Origin: CAZTHL01 sp964613585
GTDB taxonomy: Bacteria > Pseudomonadota > Alphaproteobacteria > DSM-16000 > Inquilinaceae
DNA: 64,000 nucleotides
Direction of reading: 5' to 3'
NCBI GenBank assembly: GCA_964613585.1
Contig: CAZTHL010000005.1
Coordinates: 24,884 to 88,883, forward strand
Position numbers and translations under genes: made by a program. Position 1 is the first letter of the stretch. The number at the start of each line of letters is the position of its first letter. Shown in pieces: positions 43,350 to 51,451 of the stretch. A model generated the notes under the pieces. That model worked only from the letters and a program-made list of their open reading frames with translations, made no database searches and was not told the DNA's origin.

Positions 43350-46175
43350 ATGCGGATCGGCATCAAGATCGCCTGCGGCGTCGCCGTCATCCTGGCCATG
43401 GCCGTAGCCATGGCCCTGGTCGGCTGGACCGCGCTCGACCGTCACGGCACGCAGATCGACCGGGCCGAGGGCACCCGGCGCCTGACCAGCCTGATGGACG
43501 CGGCGCACCTGGAGGTGGCGGCCTATGCACGGTCGGGCGACGGGGAGCATCTTGCCGCCGCCCGGCGCGGGCTGGCGGAGCTGCAGGATCGGGCCGGGGC
43601 GCTGGCGGTGGAATCCGACGCGGCCGTGCGGTCCCGCCTCGACGAGATCCGGACGGCGGCCGAGAGCTTAGGCCAAGTATTGGACACCTTCGCCGAGCAA
43701 CGCGCCGCGCGGCAGGAGATCACGGCGCGGCTGATTGAGGACGATGCCGTCATCAACACCGCGGCCGACCGCTGGGCGGCGCGCACGGCCGAGCTTCGGG
43801 ACGCGGTGGCGGACCTTTCAACCCGTCGCGACGAGGCCGTCGCCCTGGCGGCACGCGCGGCGGCCCTCGAGGCACTCGTCGAGCGTGCCGGCCTGGCCCA
43901 GGCGGCCTACGGCGACGAGGCGACCGGGGGCGCCGGCGAGGCATCGGCCGCCGCGCTGGAGAGCCTGATCGCCGAGGTCGTGGCGCTGGGCGAGATCCTG
44001 GCCGGCGCCGGCCGGGAGCAGACCCTCGATGCCCTGTTGACGGCGACGGAAGGCTACCGCCGGGACCTCGGGTCGTTCCTCGACGCGGCGGCGGCGGACG
44101 CCGCCCTCGGCCTCGGGCTCGACGAGCAAAACGAGGCGCTGGCCGCCGAAGCCGCCGCCTTGGGCAGCCTGGCCGCGAGCCTGCGCGGGTCGCTGACGGC
44201 CGAAGGGGTCTCCCGCCCGCCGAGCGGCATCCCGGCCCGCCCGGGCATCCCGGCACCGCCGGCCGCGTCCGCGCCCGCGACCCCGGTGGTCGAGCAGCTG
44301 GACCGCCTGGCGACGCTCGGCCTTGCGGCGCAGGCCGACGCGCTCGCCTTCCTGGCGTCGGGCGAGGCCGTTGCCGCGGAGCAGGCCGACCGGCGAGTGG
44401 GCGAGATCCTGGCGCTGGCGCTCGGGCTCCGCCAGGACCTGGCCCGGGAGGATCTGCTTCAGCCGATCGGCGGCCTCGCCGCCCGGGCGCAGGCGTTCCG
44501 GGAAGAGCTCCGGACGACCCTGGGCCTCGCGGCGGAGCGCCATGCGGCCAGGACATGGCTCGGTCTCAATCGCGATAGCCTCGACCTGTGGCTGGCGGAA
44601 CTGCGCGGGCTGGCCGCAGAGATCCGCGCAACGCAAGCAGGCCTGGGCGAGCGGCTGCTGGCCGATCGGCAGGCGACGCAGGCCGAGTTCGAGGACGCGC
44701 TGGCCCTGCGGGAGGCCATCGGCCGTCTGGCCCTGCTGTCGCGAAGGGCTCGACTGTCCGCCGCCGGCGCGGATGACGCCGGCGGCGCGGCGGCGCTCGA
44801 CGAGATGCGCGCCGTCACCGAAGCCATGGCCGCCCGGCACGACCAAGCCCGCGACGGCACGCCGATCGAGGAGCCCGTGGTCGCCGCCGAGCACCTTCGC
44901 GGCTCCGTCTCGGCCCTGCTGACCAGCGCGCGCGCGGAGGCCGGGTCGGCGGCGGCAATGGAGCAGGCGGCCGGGCGGCTGTCCGCCGCCGTGGCGGGGG
45001 CCGTCGAGCGGCAGCACGCGGCGATGGACGCGGGCCGCGACCCGGCCGAGCGCTGGCTGGCCCTGGGTAGCGCGGCCATGCTCGTGCTCGGCATCGGCGT
45101 GGCCGTGTCGCTCGGCCGCGGCATCGCCCGCCCGCTGCGCCGCGTCACCCGGGCGATGGAGCGGCTCGCGGCCGGCGAGCACGAGGTCGAGATCCCCGGC
45201 CACGGCCGCCGCGACGAGCTTGGCGCCATGGCCGCGGCGCTCTCGCTGCTCCGCGACAACGCCCGCGCCAGCCTGACCCGGGAGGCCGACCGGAGCGGGG
45301 AGGCTCGCCACGCCGAGCAGGAGACGCGGCGCGCGGTGGGCGCGCTGGTCGACGAGGTCGAGGGCAAGGTGCTGGGCGTGGCACGCTCGGTCGAGGCCTC
45401 GGCCGAGGACATGCGCCGGATCGCCCGGGGCATGGCGGCGGCAGTCGACGGGACCGGCGAACGGGCCGGCGGCGTCGGCCGCCGCGCGGAGGAGATGAGC
45501 GGCAACGTGGCCGAGGCGGCGGCGGCGGCCGAGCGGCTCTCGGCCTCGATCAACGAGATCGGCCGGAAGGCCGGCAGCTCGTCCGGCACGGCCGAGCGCG
45601 CGGCCGATCAGGCCGGCGACGCCAACCGGCAGATCCAGGGCCTGGCCGAGGCCGCCCAGCGCATCGGCGAGGTGGTGCGGCTGGTCAGCGCCATCGCCGA
45701 GCAGACCAACATGCTGGCGCTCAACGCCACCATCGAGGCGGCGCGCGCCGGGGAGGCCGGCAAGGGCTTCGCGGTGGTGGCGGGCGAGGTCAAGAGCCTG
45801 GCGACGCAGACCGCCAAGGCGACCGAGGAGATCGCCGCCCAGATCACCGCGATCCAGGAGTCGACCGGCGGCGCGGTGGACACCATCGACCGGGTGACGA
45901 CGGTGATCGCCGAGCTCAGCCGCACCGCCACGGAGATCGCCGACGCGGTCGATCAGCAGGACGCCGCGGCTCGCGAGATCGCCCGCACCATCGCCGCGGC
46001 CGCCGGCGGCAGCGGCGACGTCAGCCGCCAGATCGGCGAGGTGCGCACGGCCATCGAGCAGACCGGCGCCTCGGCCCGCGAGCTGCTCGCCTACTCCGAA
46101 TCCCTGCAGCAGGACTGCGCCCGGCTCGACCGCGAGATCGTCGGCTTTGTAACCGACGTCCGGGCCGGAGCGTGA
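43350..46175 (+). CDS. Methyl-accepting chemotaxis protein
   Basis: Transmembrane chemoreceptor of 941 residues. A first helix ([26 protein letters not shown]) leads into a very large, Ala/Glu-rich helical sensor region of about 560 residues, with a Pro-rich stretch near the middle ([22 protein letters not shown]). The second helix is [15 protein letters not shown], followed by HAMP ([24 protein letters not shown]) and the cytoplasmic signalling hairpin with tip [35 protein letters not shown]. There is no CheB/CheR tail pentapeptide. An upstream ATG (43278) would add 24 basic residues. Confidence 0.92.
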   Translation: MRIGIKIACGVAVILAMAVAMALVGWTALDRHGTQIDRAEGTRRLTSLMDAAHLEVAAYARSGDGEHLAAARRGLAELQDRAGALAVESDAAVRSRLDEIRTAAESLGQVLDTFAEQRAARQEITARLIEDDAVINTAADRWAARTAELRDAVADLSTRRDEAVALAARAAALEALVERAGLAQAAYGDEATGGAGEASAAALESLIAEVVALGEILAGAGREQTLDALLTATEGYRRDLGSFLDAAAADAALGLGLDEQNEALAAEAAALGSLAASLRGSLTAEGVSRPPSGIPARPGIPAPPAASAPATPVVEQLDRLATLGLAAQADALAFLASGEAVAAEQADRRVGEILALALGLRQDLAREDLLQPIGGLAARAQAFREELRTTLGLAAERHAARTWLGLNRDSLDLWLAELRGLAAEIRATQAGLGERLLADRQATQAEFEDALALREAIGRLALLSRRARLSAAGADDAGGAAALDEMRAVTEAMAARHDQARDGTPIEEPVVAAEHLRGSVSALLTSARAEAGSAAAMEQAAGRLSAAVAGAVERQHAAMDAGRDPAERWLALGSAAMLVLGIGVAVSLGRGIARPLRRVTRAMERLAAGEHEVEIPGHGRRDELGAMAAALSLLRDNARASLTREADRSGEARHAEQETRRAVGALVDEVEGKVLGVARSVEASAEDMRRIARGMAAAVDGTGERAGGVGRRAEEMSGNVAEAAAAAERLSASINEIGRKAGSSSGTAERAADQAGDANRQIQGLAEAAQRIGEVVRLVSAIAEQTNMLALNATIEAARAGEAGKGFAVVAGEVKSLATQTAKATEEIAAQITAIQESTGGAVDTIDRVTTVIAELSRTATEIADAVDQQDAAAREIARTIAAAAGGSGDVSRQIGEVRTAIEQTGASARELLAYSESLQQDCARLDREIVGFVTDVRAGA

Positions 46176-46880
46176 GGCGGGGGATCGTGCGCGGCCGATC
46201 CCGGACGGCTCGCGCCTGGCGCGGATCGCCAAGCGCCTGGTGGGCGCCCATCGCGCCTGGCCCCGAGGCGCGACGGCGTGATGAGGGACCGAGCGCTCCA
46301 GGTCATCCGGCGCGCCAAAAGCCCGGGGGGCGTCCTCGGGCACGATGATGACGGGGCTCCGGTGGCGGTCGCCGACGTAGCGGTCGAGGACGCGGGGGCC
46401 GTCGGCCTCGTCCAACGCGGCGTCGCAGAGCCGGCCCGGCCCGCCGACGCCGGTGAGCGGTCACCGACCGGCGTCGGTCCGTCCTCGCTGAACAGGCCGA
46501 AACCGTCATAACACAAGCGTTTCCGTTTGGCGCGGACCCGGCACCGGCCTGCGCCCCTGCCCGGCCACCCAAGCACACTGTCGTTGGGTGGCCGGGCGAG
46601 GGAGCGGCCGGCGATGCCGCTTGAGCCGGCAACGCGCTCGTCGCCACCCGAGCCAAGCCTGGGCGCCGGGCCGTCCTCCGAGCCTGCGGCTCACCGAGGA
46701 GGACCGGCGGTGACCGGAGCGGAGCTGCGCGAGGCGACACCGTGCCTCGGCAACGGATTCAATAGCGCATGTGCCCCCACCGTTTACCGAAGCTCAACTG
46801 CATATCTGAATACTCCGCCATGGCGGGAAGCGGCGGGACCGGCCGGAAATCCCGAATCGCAGTCGGCGGGGGAAGCAGCG
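46176..46880. other. Intergenic with extended family B repeat
   Basis: About 700 bases. It contains a 120-base repeat at 46515-46635 and otherwise no recognisable gene. Frames in it are low-complexity. The methyltransferase start is uncertain, so part of the right end could be coding. Confidence 0.45.
46515..46635. repeat. Extended family B repeat (about 120 bp)
   Basis: Starts aagcgtttccg, contains cactgtcgttgggtggccggg, ends ccggcaacgcgct; second full-length copy of the element at 39237-39361. Confidence 0.75.
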
Positions 46881-47840
46881 TTGGCCCATACGCGATCGAG
46901 CACGGCGTCCACCGGCGGGACCGGGCCCGCCGGTCGCCGCGCCCTCGGGCGGCGGAAGGCCTCCTGGCGGCAGAGGCTGCACGCCTGGTGGGAAGGCTAC
47001 GAACTCGACACCGCGGTGGCGCCGGCCGGCGCGGCAGCCGCGGCGGCCGATCCGGTCGAGGAGGTGCCCGCGGGCAGCTCGCTCTACTGGTCGGCCACCC
47101 GCATCGAGATCGTCGAGGCGGTGTGGGGCGACGGCTTCCACACCCCCGGCGGCGCCGAGCACGTGCCCATGCTGATCAAGCCGTTCGGCCTCAACAAGAC
47201 CATGAGCGTGCTCGATCTCGGCGCCGGGCTCGGCGGCACCACGCGGCTGATGGCCGAGCAGACCGGCGCGTGGGTCACCGGTCTGGAGGAGGACGAGGTT
47301 CTGCGCAACCACGGCATGGCCCGGTCGCGCAAGCAGAAGCTCGACCGGCAGGCGCCGATCGGCTTCTGGGATCCCGACAAGCCGGCCTTCGACAAGAAGT
47401 TCGACGCCGTCTTCGCCAAGGAATGCTTCTTCCGTGTCCGGTTCAAGGAGGACGTCCTCGACGCCGTGCGGGCCAGCCTGAAGCCGCGCGGCCAGTTCCT
47501 GTTCACCGACTATGTTCTGCGCCATTCCGCCAGCACCGGCGCGGCGATGGAGAGCTGGGCGGCGAGCGAGGAGCAGACGCCCTATCCCTGGACCGTCGGT
47601 CACTACGTCGAACGGCTGAAGGCGCTGAAGCTCGACGTGCGCATCGCCGAGGACATGACCGATCTGCACTGCCGGCTCGTGCGATCAGCCTGGGAGCGGA
47701 TGAGCGGCGAGCTGGCCGGGCTGCGGCCGGATGCCGAGACCCAGGCGCTGGTGGTGCGCGAGGCCGAGCTGTGGAACCGCCGGGTCGCGGCGCTCGAGAC
47801 CGGGGATCTGCGGCTCTACCGCTTCTTCGCGCTTGCCTGA
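46881..47840 (+). CDS. SAM-dependent methyltransferase of unknown substrate
   Basis: Class I methyltransferase of about 319 residues. Motif I is MSVLDLGAGLGGTTRLMAEQTG, with the acidic end of strand 2 in VTGLEEDEVLRNHG, and a motif II/III region KFDAVFAKECFFRVRFKEDVLDAV...LKPRGQFLFTDYVL. Distantly SDMT-like, but I would not assign a substrate. No ATG is suitable: I propose TTG at 46881, preceded by GGGGGAAG, since the conserved part (KASWRQRLHAWWEGYELDTAV) begins about 27 residues later. A GTG near 46710 is the alternative. Located 100 bases before rpmJ on the same strand. Confidence 0.78.
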   Translation: MAHTRSSTASTGGTGPAGRRALGRRKASWRQRLHAWWEGYELDTAVAPAGAAAAAADPVEEVPAGSSLYWSATRIEIVEAVWGDGFHTPGGAEHVPMLIKPFGLNKTMSVLDLGAGLGGTTRLMAEQTGAWVTGLEEDEVLRNHGMARSRKQKLDRQAPIGFWDPDKPAFDKKFDAVFAKECFFRVRFKEDVLDAVRASLKPRGQFLFTDYVLRHSASTGAAMESWAASEEQTPYPWTVGHYVERLKALKLDVRIAEDMTDLHCRLVRSAWERMSGELAGLRPDAETQALVVREAELWNRRVAALETGDLRLYRFFALA

Positions 47841-47871
47841 GCGGCGGCCTGAGCGGCGGACCGAACGGCGA

Positions 47872-47900
47872 TTGACAGCGCCGGGCCGGCCGCCTAGCTA
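47872..47900 (+). promoter_or_regulatory. Sigma-70 type promoter of rpmJ
   Basis: TTGACA (47872-47877), 17-base spacer, TAGCTA (47895-47900), about 40 bases before the rpmJ ATG. A good match to the housekeeping consensus for a GC-rich genome. Confidence 0.6.
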
Positions 47901-47939
47901 CAGCAAGCTTGTGTTCCGTCATCGCTTGGCAGGATCCTG

Positions 47940-48065
47940 ATGCGCATCGCCAACTCGCTGAAGTCGCTGAAGACGCGTCACCGGGCGTGCCGCATCATTC
48001 GGCGCAAAGGCCGGGTCTACGTGATCAACAAGGAGAACCCGCGCTTCAAGGCCCGCCAGGGCTGA
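47940..48065 (+). CDS. rpmJ: 50S ribosomal protein L36
   Basis: bL36 of 41 residues, reading [20 protein letters not shown] followed by [21 protein letters not shown]. It is the 41-residue alphaproteobacterial form (no zinc-binding CXXC set). Preceded by a sigma-70 promoter. Confidence 0.96.
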   Translation: MRIANSLKSLKTRHRACRIIRRKGRVYVINKENPRFKARQG

Positions 48066-48423
48066 GGCTGTGGCCCTGGCCCACGCCTGTTTGCGCTCGA
48101 TCGAAGGCCGGATTGGGCACCCGCCCTGCCTGACGGCCTCCTCGGGTTGACCCGCGACCTCGGACTGACCGCCGTTCGGGCTGACCCCCATTCGGGTTGA
48201 CCCCCATTCGGGTTGACCCACGACGGTCATCGCCGCGGCCCGCGTCCCGCGAGCGGCTACCACCGGGCTCACGCCCCGACTCGACCAAGACCTCCTTCTG
48301 TCCGGGTCCCGGCCGCTGATCGCGTGACCGCGCGGCTGGAGCTGACGCGGCCGCTTGTGCGCCCGGCCGGCAATCAGGCATGCTCAACGGGAACACGTGT
48401 GGTACGGGCGGGGAGCGGCGCTC
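48066..48423. other. Intergenic with 16-bp tandem repeat
   Basis: About 360 bases between rpmJ and glcD. The main feature is a short 16-bp tandem array at 48167-48220. No gene or clear promoter recognised. Confidence 0.5.
48167..48220. repeat. 16-bp tandem repeat
   Basis: gacccccattcgggtt occurs twice exactly (48183-48198, 48199-48214), with a diverged copy before (48167-48182) and the start of another after. Each unit contains the imperfect inverted repeat aaccc/gggtt across unit borders. Confidence 0.8.
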
Positions 48424-49911
48424 ATGAGGATGCCGGAGCCGGACCGGCAGGTGCTCGCCCGGCGCTGCGAGATCGTCGCCCGCCTGCGCGAGCTGGTGCC
48501 GGGCGAGGGCGTGATCGACGAGGAGGTCGAGCGCCGCGCCTATGAGAGCGACGGCCTGACCGCCTACCGCACGCTGCCCATGGTCGTGGTGCTGCCGTCG
48601 AGTACCGGGCAGGTCAGTCGCGTGCTGCGCTATTGCCACGAGGAGGGCCTCAAGGTGGTGCCGCGCGGCGCCGGCACCTCGCTGAGCGGCGGCGCCCTGC
48701 CGCTCGCCGACGGTATCCTGCTGGGCCTGTCGAAGCTGAGCCGGATTCTCGAGGTCGACCTGCCGAACCGTTGCGTGCGCGCCCAGCCTGGCGTCACCAA
48801 CCTCGGCATCACCGCGGCGGTCGAGCACGCCGGCTTCTACTACGCGCCCGATCCGTCGAGCCAGATCGCCTGCACCATCGGCGGCAACATCGCCGAGAAC
48901 TCGGGCGGCGTGCACTGCCTCAAGTACGGGCTGACCACGCACAACGTGCTGGGGCTCGAGCTGGTGCTCATGGACGGCTCGGTGCTGCGGGTCGGCGGCA
49001 AGGCGCTCGACGCCGCCGGCTACGACCTGCTGGGCCTGCTGACCGGCTCGGAAGGGCTGCTCGGCGTGGTCACCGAGGTGACCGTGCGCATCCTGCCCCG
49101 GCCGGAGACCCAGCGCGCGCTGCTGCTCGGATTTCCCTCGTCGGAGGCGGCGGCGGCCTGCGTCGGCCGGATCATCGGCGCCGGCATCATCCCGGGCGGG
49201 CTCGAGATGATGGACCGGCCGGCGATCCACGCCGCGGAGGACTTCGTGCACGCCGGCTACCCGCTCGACGTCGAGGCCCTGCTGATCGTCGAGCTCGACG
49301 GGCCGGCCGTGGAGGTCGACCGGCTGATCGGGTGGGTCGAGGCCCTGGCGCGCGGCTGCGGTGCCTCCGCGGCGCGGGCCAGCGCGAGCGAGGCCGAGCG
49401 GGCCCGCTTCTGGGCGGGGCGCAAGGCCGCGTTCCCCGCGGTCGGCCGGCTGTCGCCCGACTATTACTGCATGGACGGCACCATCCCCCGGCACCAGTTG
49501 CCGCGGGTGCTCGAGGCCATCGCCGCCATGGGTCGCCGCTACGGCCTGCGCTGCGCCAACGTCTTCCACGCCGGCGACGGCAATCTGCACCCGCTCATCC
49601 TCTACGACGCCAACACGCCCGGCGAGCTGGAGCGGGCCGAGGCGTTCGGCGCCGAGATCCTCAAGCTGTGCGTCGAGGTGGGCGGCGTGCTGACCGGCGA
49701 GCACGGCGTCGGCGTCGAGAAGCGCGACCTGATGGAGGTGCAGTTCGACGAGATCGACCTCGCGCAGCAGCAGCGGGTCAAATGTGCCTTCGACCCGGCG
49801 AGCCGGCTCAACCCCGGCAAGATGTTCCCGAAGCTGCACCGCTGCGCCGAGCTGGGCCGCGTGCACGTCCATCACGGGCGGACCCGCTTCCCCGACCTGC
49901 CGCGCTTCTGA
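48424..49911 (+). CDS. glcD: Glycolate oxidase FAD-binding subunit GlcD
   Basis: FAD-linked oxidase of 495 residues that oxidises glycolate (or a related 2-hydroxy acid) to the 2-oxo acid. The FAD_binding_4 domain has VVPRGAGTSLSGGALPLADGILLGLSKLSRIL and SSQIACTIGGNIAENSGGVHCLKYG, and GSEGLLGVVTEVTVRI. The C-terminal domain has NVFHAGDGNLHPLILYD and TGEHGVGVEKRDLM. The ATG at 48424 precedes the conserved EPDRQVLARRCEIVARLREL helix. glcE follows three bases after the stop. Confidence 0.94.
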   Translation: MRMPEPDRQVLARRCEIVARLRELVPGEGVIDEEVERRAYESDGLTAYRTLPMVVVLPSSTGQVSRVLRYCHEEGLKVVPRGAGTSLSGGALPLADGILLGLSKLSRILEVDLPNRCVRAQPGVTNLGITAAVEHAGFYYAPDPSSQIACTIGGNIAENSGGVHCLKYGLTTHNVLGLELVLMDGSVLRVGGKALDAAGYDLLGLLTGSEGLLGVVTEVTVRILPRPETQRALLLGFPSSEAAAACVGRIIGAGIIPGGLEMMDRPAIHAAEDFVHAGYPLDVEALLIVELDGPAVEVDRLIGWVEALARGCGASAARASASEAERARFWAGRKAAFPAVGRLSPDYYCMDGTIPRHQLPRVLEAIAAMGRRYGLRCANVFHAGDGNLHPLILYDANTPGELERAEAFGAEILKLCVEVGGVLTGEHGVGVEKRDLMEVQFDEIDLAQQQRVKCAFDPASRLNPGKMFPKLHRCAELGRVHVHHGRTRFPDLPRF

Positions 49912-49914
49912 GCC

Positions 49915-51186
49915 ATGACCGCCACCGGCCCCGACGAGCGCCTGACGCCGGCGACGGCCGGGGAGGTGCTCGAGGCCGTGCGCGAGGCCGGCGTCGCCGG
50001 GCGGCCGCTGGAGGTGGTCGGGGCCGGCTCCAAACGGGCGCTTGGACGGCCGGTGCAGGCAGAGCTGACCCTGGACGTCTCCGGCCTGCGCGGCATCCGC
50101 CTCTACGAGCCGGAGGAGCTGGTGCTGTCCGCCGAACCCGGCACGCCCGTGGCGGAGATCGAGGCGGCGCTGACCCGGTCGGGCCAGATGCTCGCCTTCG
50201 AGCCGGCCGACTGGGGGCCGCTCTGGGACCAGCCGGCGGACCGGGGCACCCTGGGCGGCGCCGTGGCGTGCAACCTGTCGGGTCCGCGCCGCTTCAAGGC
50301 GGGGGCGGCGCGCGACCATGTGCTCGGCTTCGAGGCGGTCAGCGGGCGCGGCGAGGCGTTCAAGAGCGGCGGGCGGGTGATGAAGAACGTCACCGGCTAC
50401 GACCTGAGCAAGCTGGTGACCGGCTCGTTCGGCACCCTTGCCGTGCTGACCCAGGTGACCGTCAAGGTCATGCCGGCGCCCGAGGCGACGCGGACCCTCA
50501 TCGTGCACGGCCTCGACGACGATGCCGCGGTGGCGGCGCTCACCCGCGCGGTGCACAGCCCCCATGAGGTGAGCGGCGCCGCCCATCTGCCGACTGCCGC
50601 GGCGGCGCGGACCGTGCTGGCGGACCCTCCAGGCATGGCGGACGCGGCGGCGACGGCGATTCGGGTCGAGGGCTTCCCGGAGTCGGTCGAGGCGCGGGCG
50701 GACGGGCTGCGCCGGGAGCTGGGACGGCTCGGCCCGGTCCGGACGCTCGAGGCCGAGGTGTCCCGGGCCTTCTGGCGCCAGGTTCGCGACGTCGCGCCGT
50801 TCGTCCCGACGGCGGCGGCGGTCCCGGCGATCCTCTGGCGCCTGTCGGTGCCGCCGGCGGAGGCGCCCGCGGTGCTCGGGCGGATCGCCGCCGAGCGGCC
50901 GGCCGCGCACTATCTGGACTGGGCCGGTGGGCTGATCTGGCTGTCCCTGGAGCCGGCGGAGGCCGGTCCGGAGGCCGCGGCCCCCGTCGTCCGGGCCGCG
51001 CTGGAGAGCCTGGGCGAGACGGCGGGCGCGCACGCGACGCTGGTCCGCGCCCCGGAGCCGCTGCGGGCATCCGTCGAGGTCCTGCCGCCCCAGGCCGGCG
51101 CGCTCGAGGGGCTGAACCGCCGGCTGAAGGCGGCGTTCGACCCGCTGGGCATCCTCAATCCCGGCCGCCTGAGCGCCGGGCTGTAG
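49915..51186 (+). CDS. glcE: Glycolate oxidase FAD-binding subunit GlcE
   Basis: Second FAD-binding subunit, 423 residues. The FAD_binding_4 features are shorter than in GlcD: EVVGAGSKRALGRPV, RGTLGGAVACNLSGPRRFKAGAARDHVLGFEAV, KNVTGYDLSKLVTGSFGTLAVLTQVTVKVMP. The C-terminus ends LKAAFDPLGILNPGRLSAGL. The iron-sulfur subunit gene glcF normally follows but is absent here; a small membrane-protein gene converges on its 3' end, overlapping 32 bases. Confidence 0.92.
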   Translation: MTATGPDERLTPATAGEVLEAVREAGVAGRPLEVVGAGSKRALGRPVQAELTLDVSGLRGIRLYEPEELVLSAEPGTPVAEIEAALTRSGQMLAFEPADWGPLWDQPADRGTLGGAVACNLSGPRRFKAGAARDHVLGFEAVSGRGEAFKSGGRVMKNVTGYDLSKLVTGSFGTLAVLTQVTVKVMPAPEATRTLIVHGLDDDAAVAALTRAVHSPHEVSGAAHLPTAAAARTVLADPPGMADAAATAIRVEGFPESVEARADGLRRELGRLGPVRTLEAEVSRAFWRQVRDVAPFVPTAAAVPAILWRLSVPPAEAPAVLGRIAAERPAAHYLDWAGGLIWLSLEPAEAGPEAAAPVVRAALESLGETAGAHATLVRAPEPLRASVEVLPPQAGALEGLNRRLKAAFDPLGILNPGRLSAGL

Positions 51187-51430
51187 CCGCCCTCCGCGCC
51201 GCCTCGGTCAGCAGGACCGCGGTGATCAGAGCGGCCCAGAGCGATCCCGGAATCGCCGAGGCCCGCGCCGCGGCGACGATCAGGCTGACCGCCACCGACC
51301 AGAGGGTGGAGACCAGGGCGGCGCCGGCCAACGCCAGCAGGAGGTCATGGCCTTCCCGGCGCATCTGCCGGAGCGCGTGGAGGCCGGGCGCCGCCACCGC
51401 CGCCGCCAGAAGGATCGCCGCGGGATCCAT
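51155..51430 (-). CDS. Small putative membrane protein
   Basis: A 91-residue frame 21 bases downstream of glnD on the same strand. Three hydrophobic stretches are visible: AAILLAAAVAAPGLHAL, LLLALAGAALVSTLWSVAVSLIVAA and SLWAALITAVLLTEAARRA. The end is basic (RRAATARRSGGRD). Its 3' end overlaps glcE by 32 bases on the opposite strand. I do not recognise it; the hydrophobic pattern and position support a gene but chance coding is possible. Confidence 0.45.
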   Translation of the reverse strand: MDPAAILLAAAVAAPGLHALRQMRREGHDLLLALAGAALVSTLWSVAVSLIVAAARASAIPGSLWAALITAVLLTEAARRAATARRSGGRD

Positions 51431-51451
51431 CCCCGAGGGACGGGCCGGCCG

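Noticed and set aside
46515..46880. N-terminal extension of the methyltransferase from an ATG in the repeat
   Set aside because: It would run through the repeat element with low-complexity sequence; a TTG with a good ribosome site nearer the domain is more likely.
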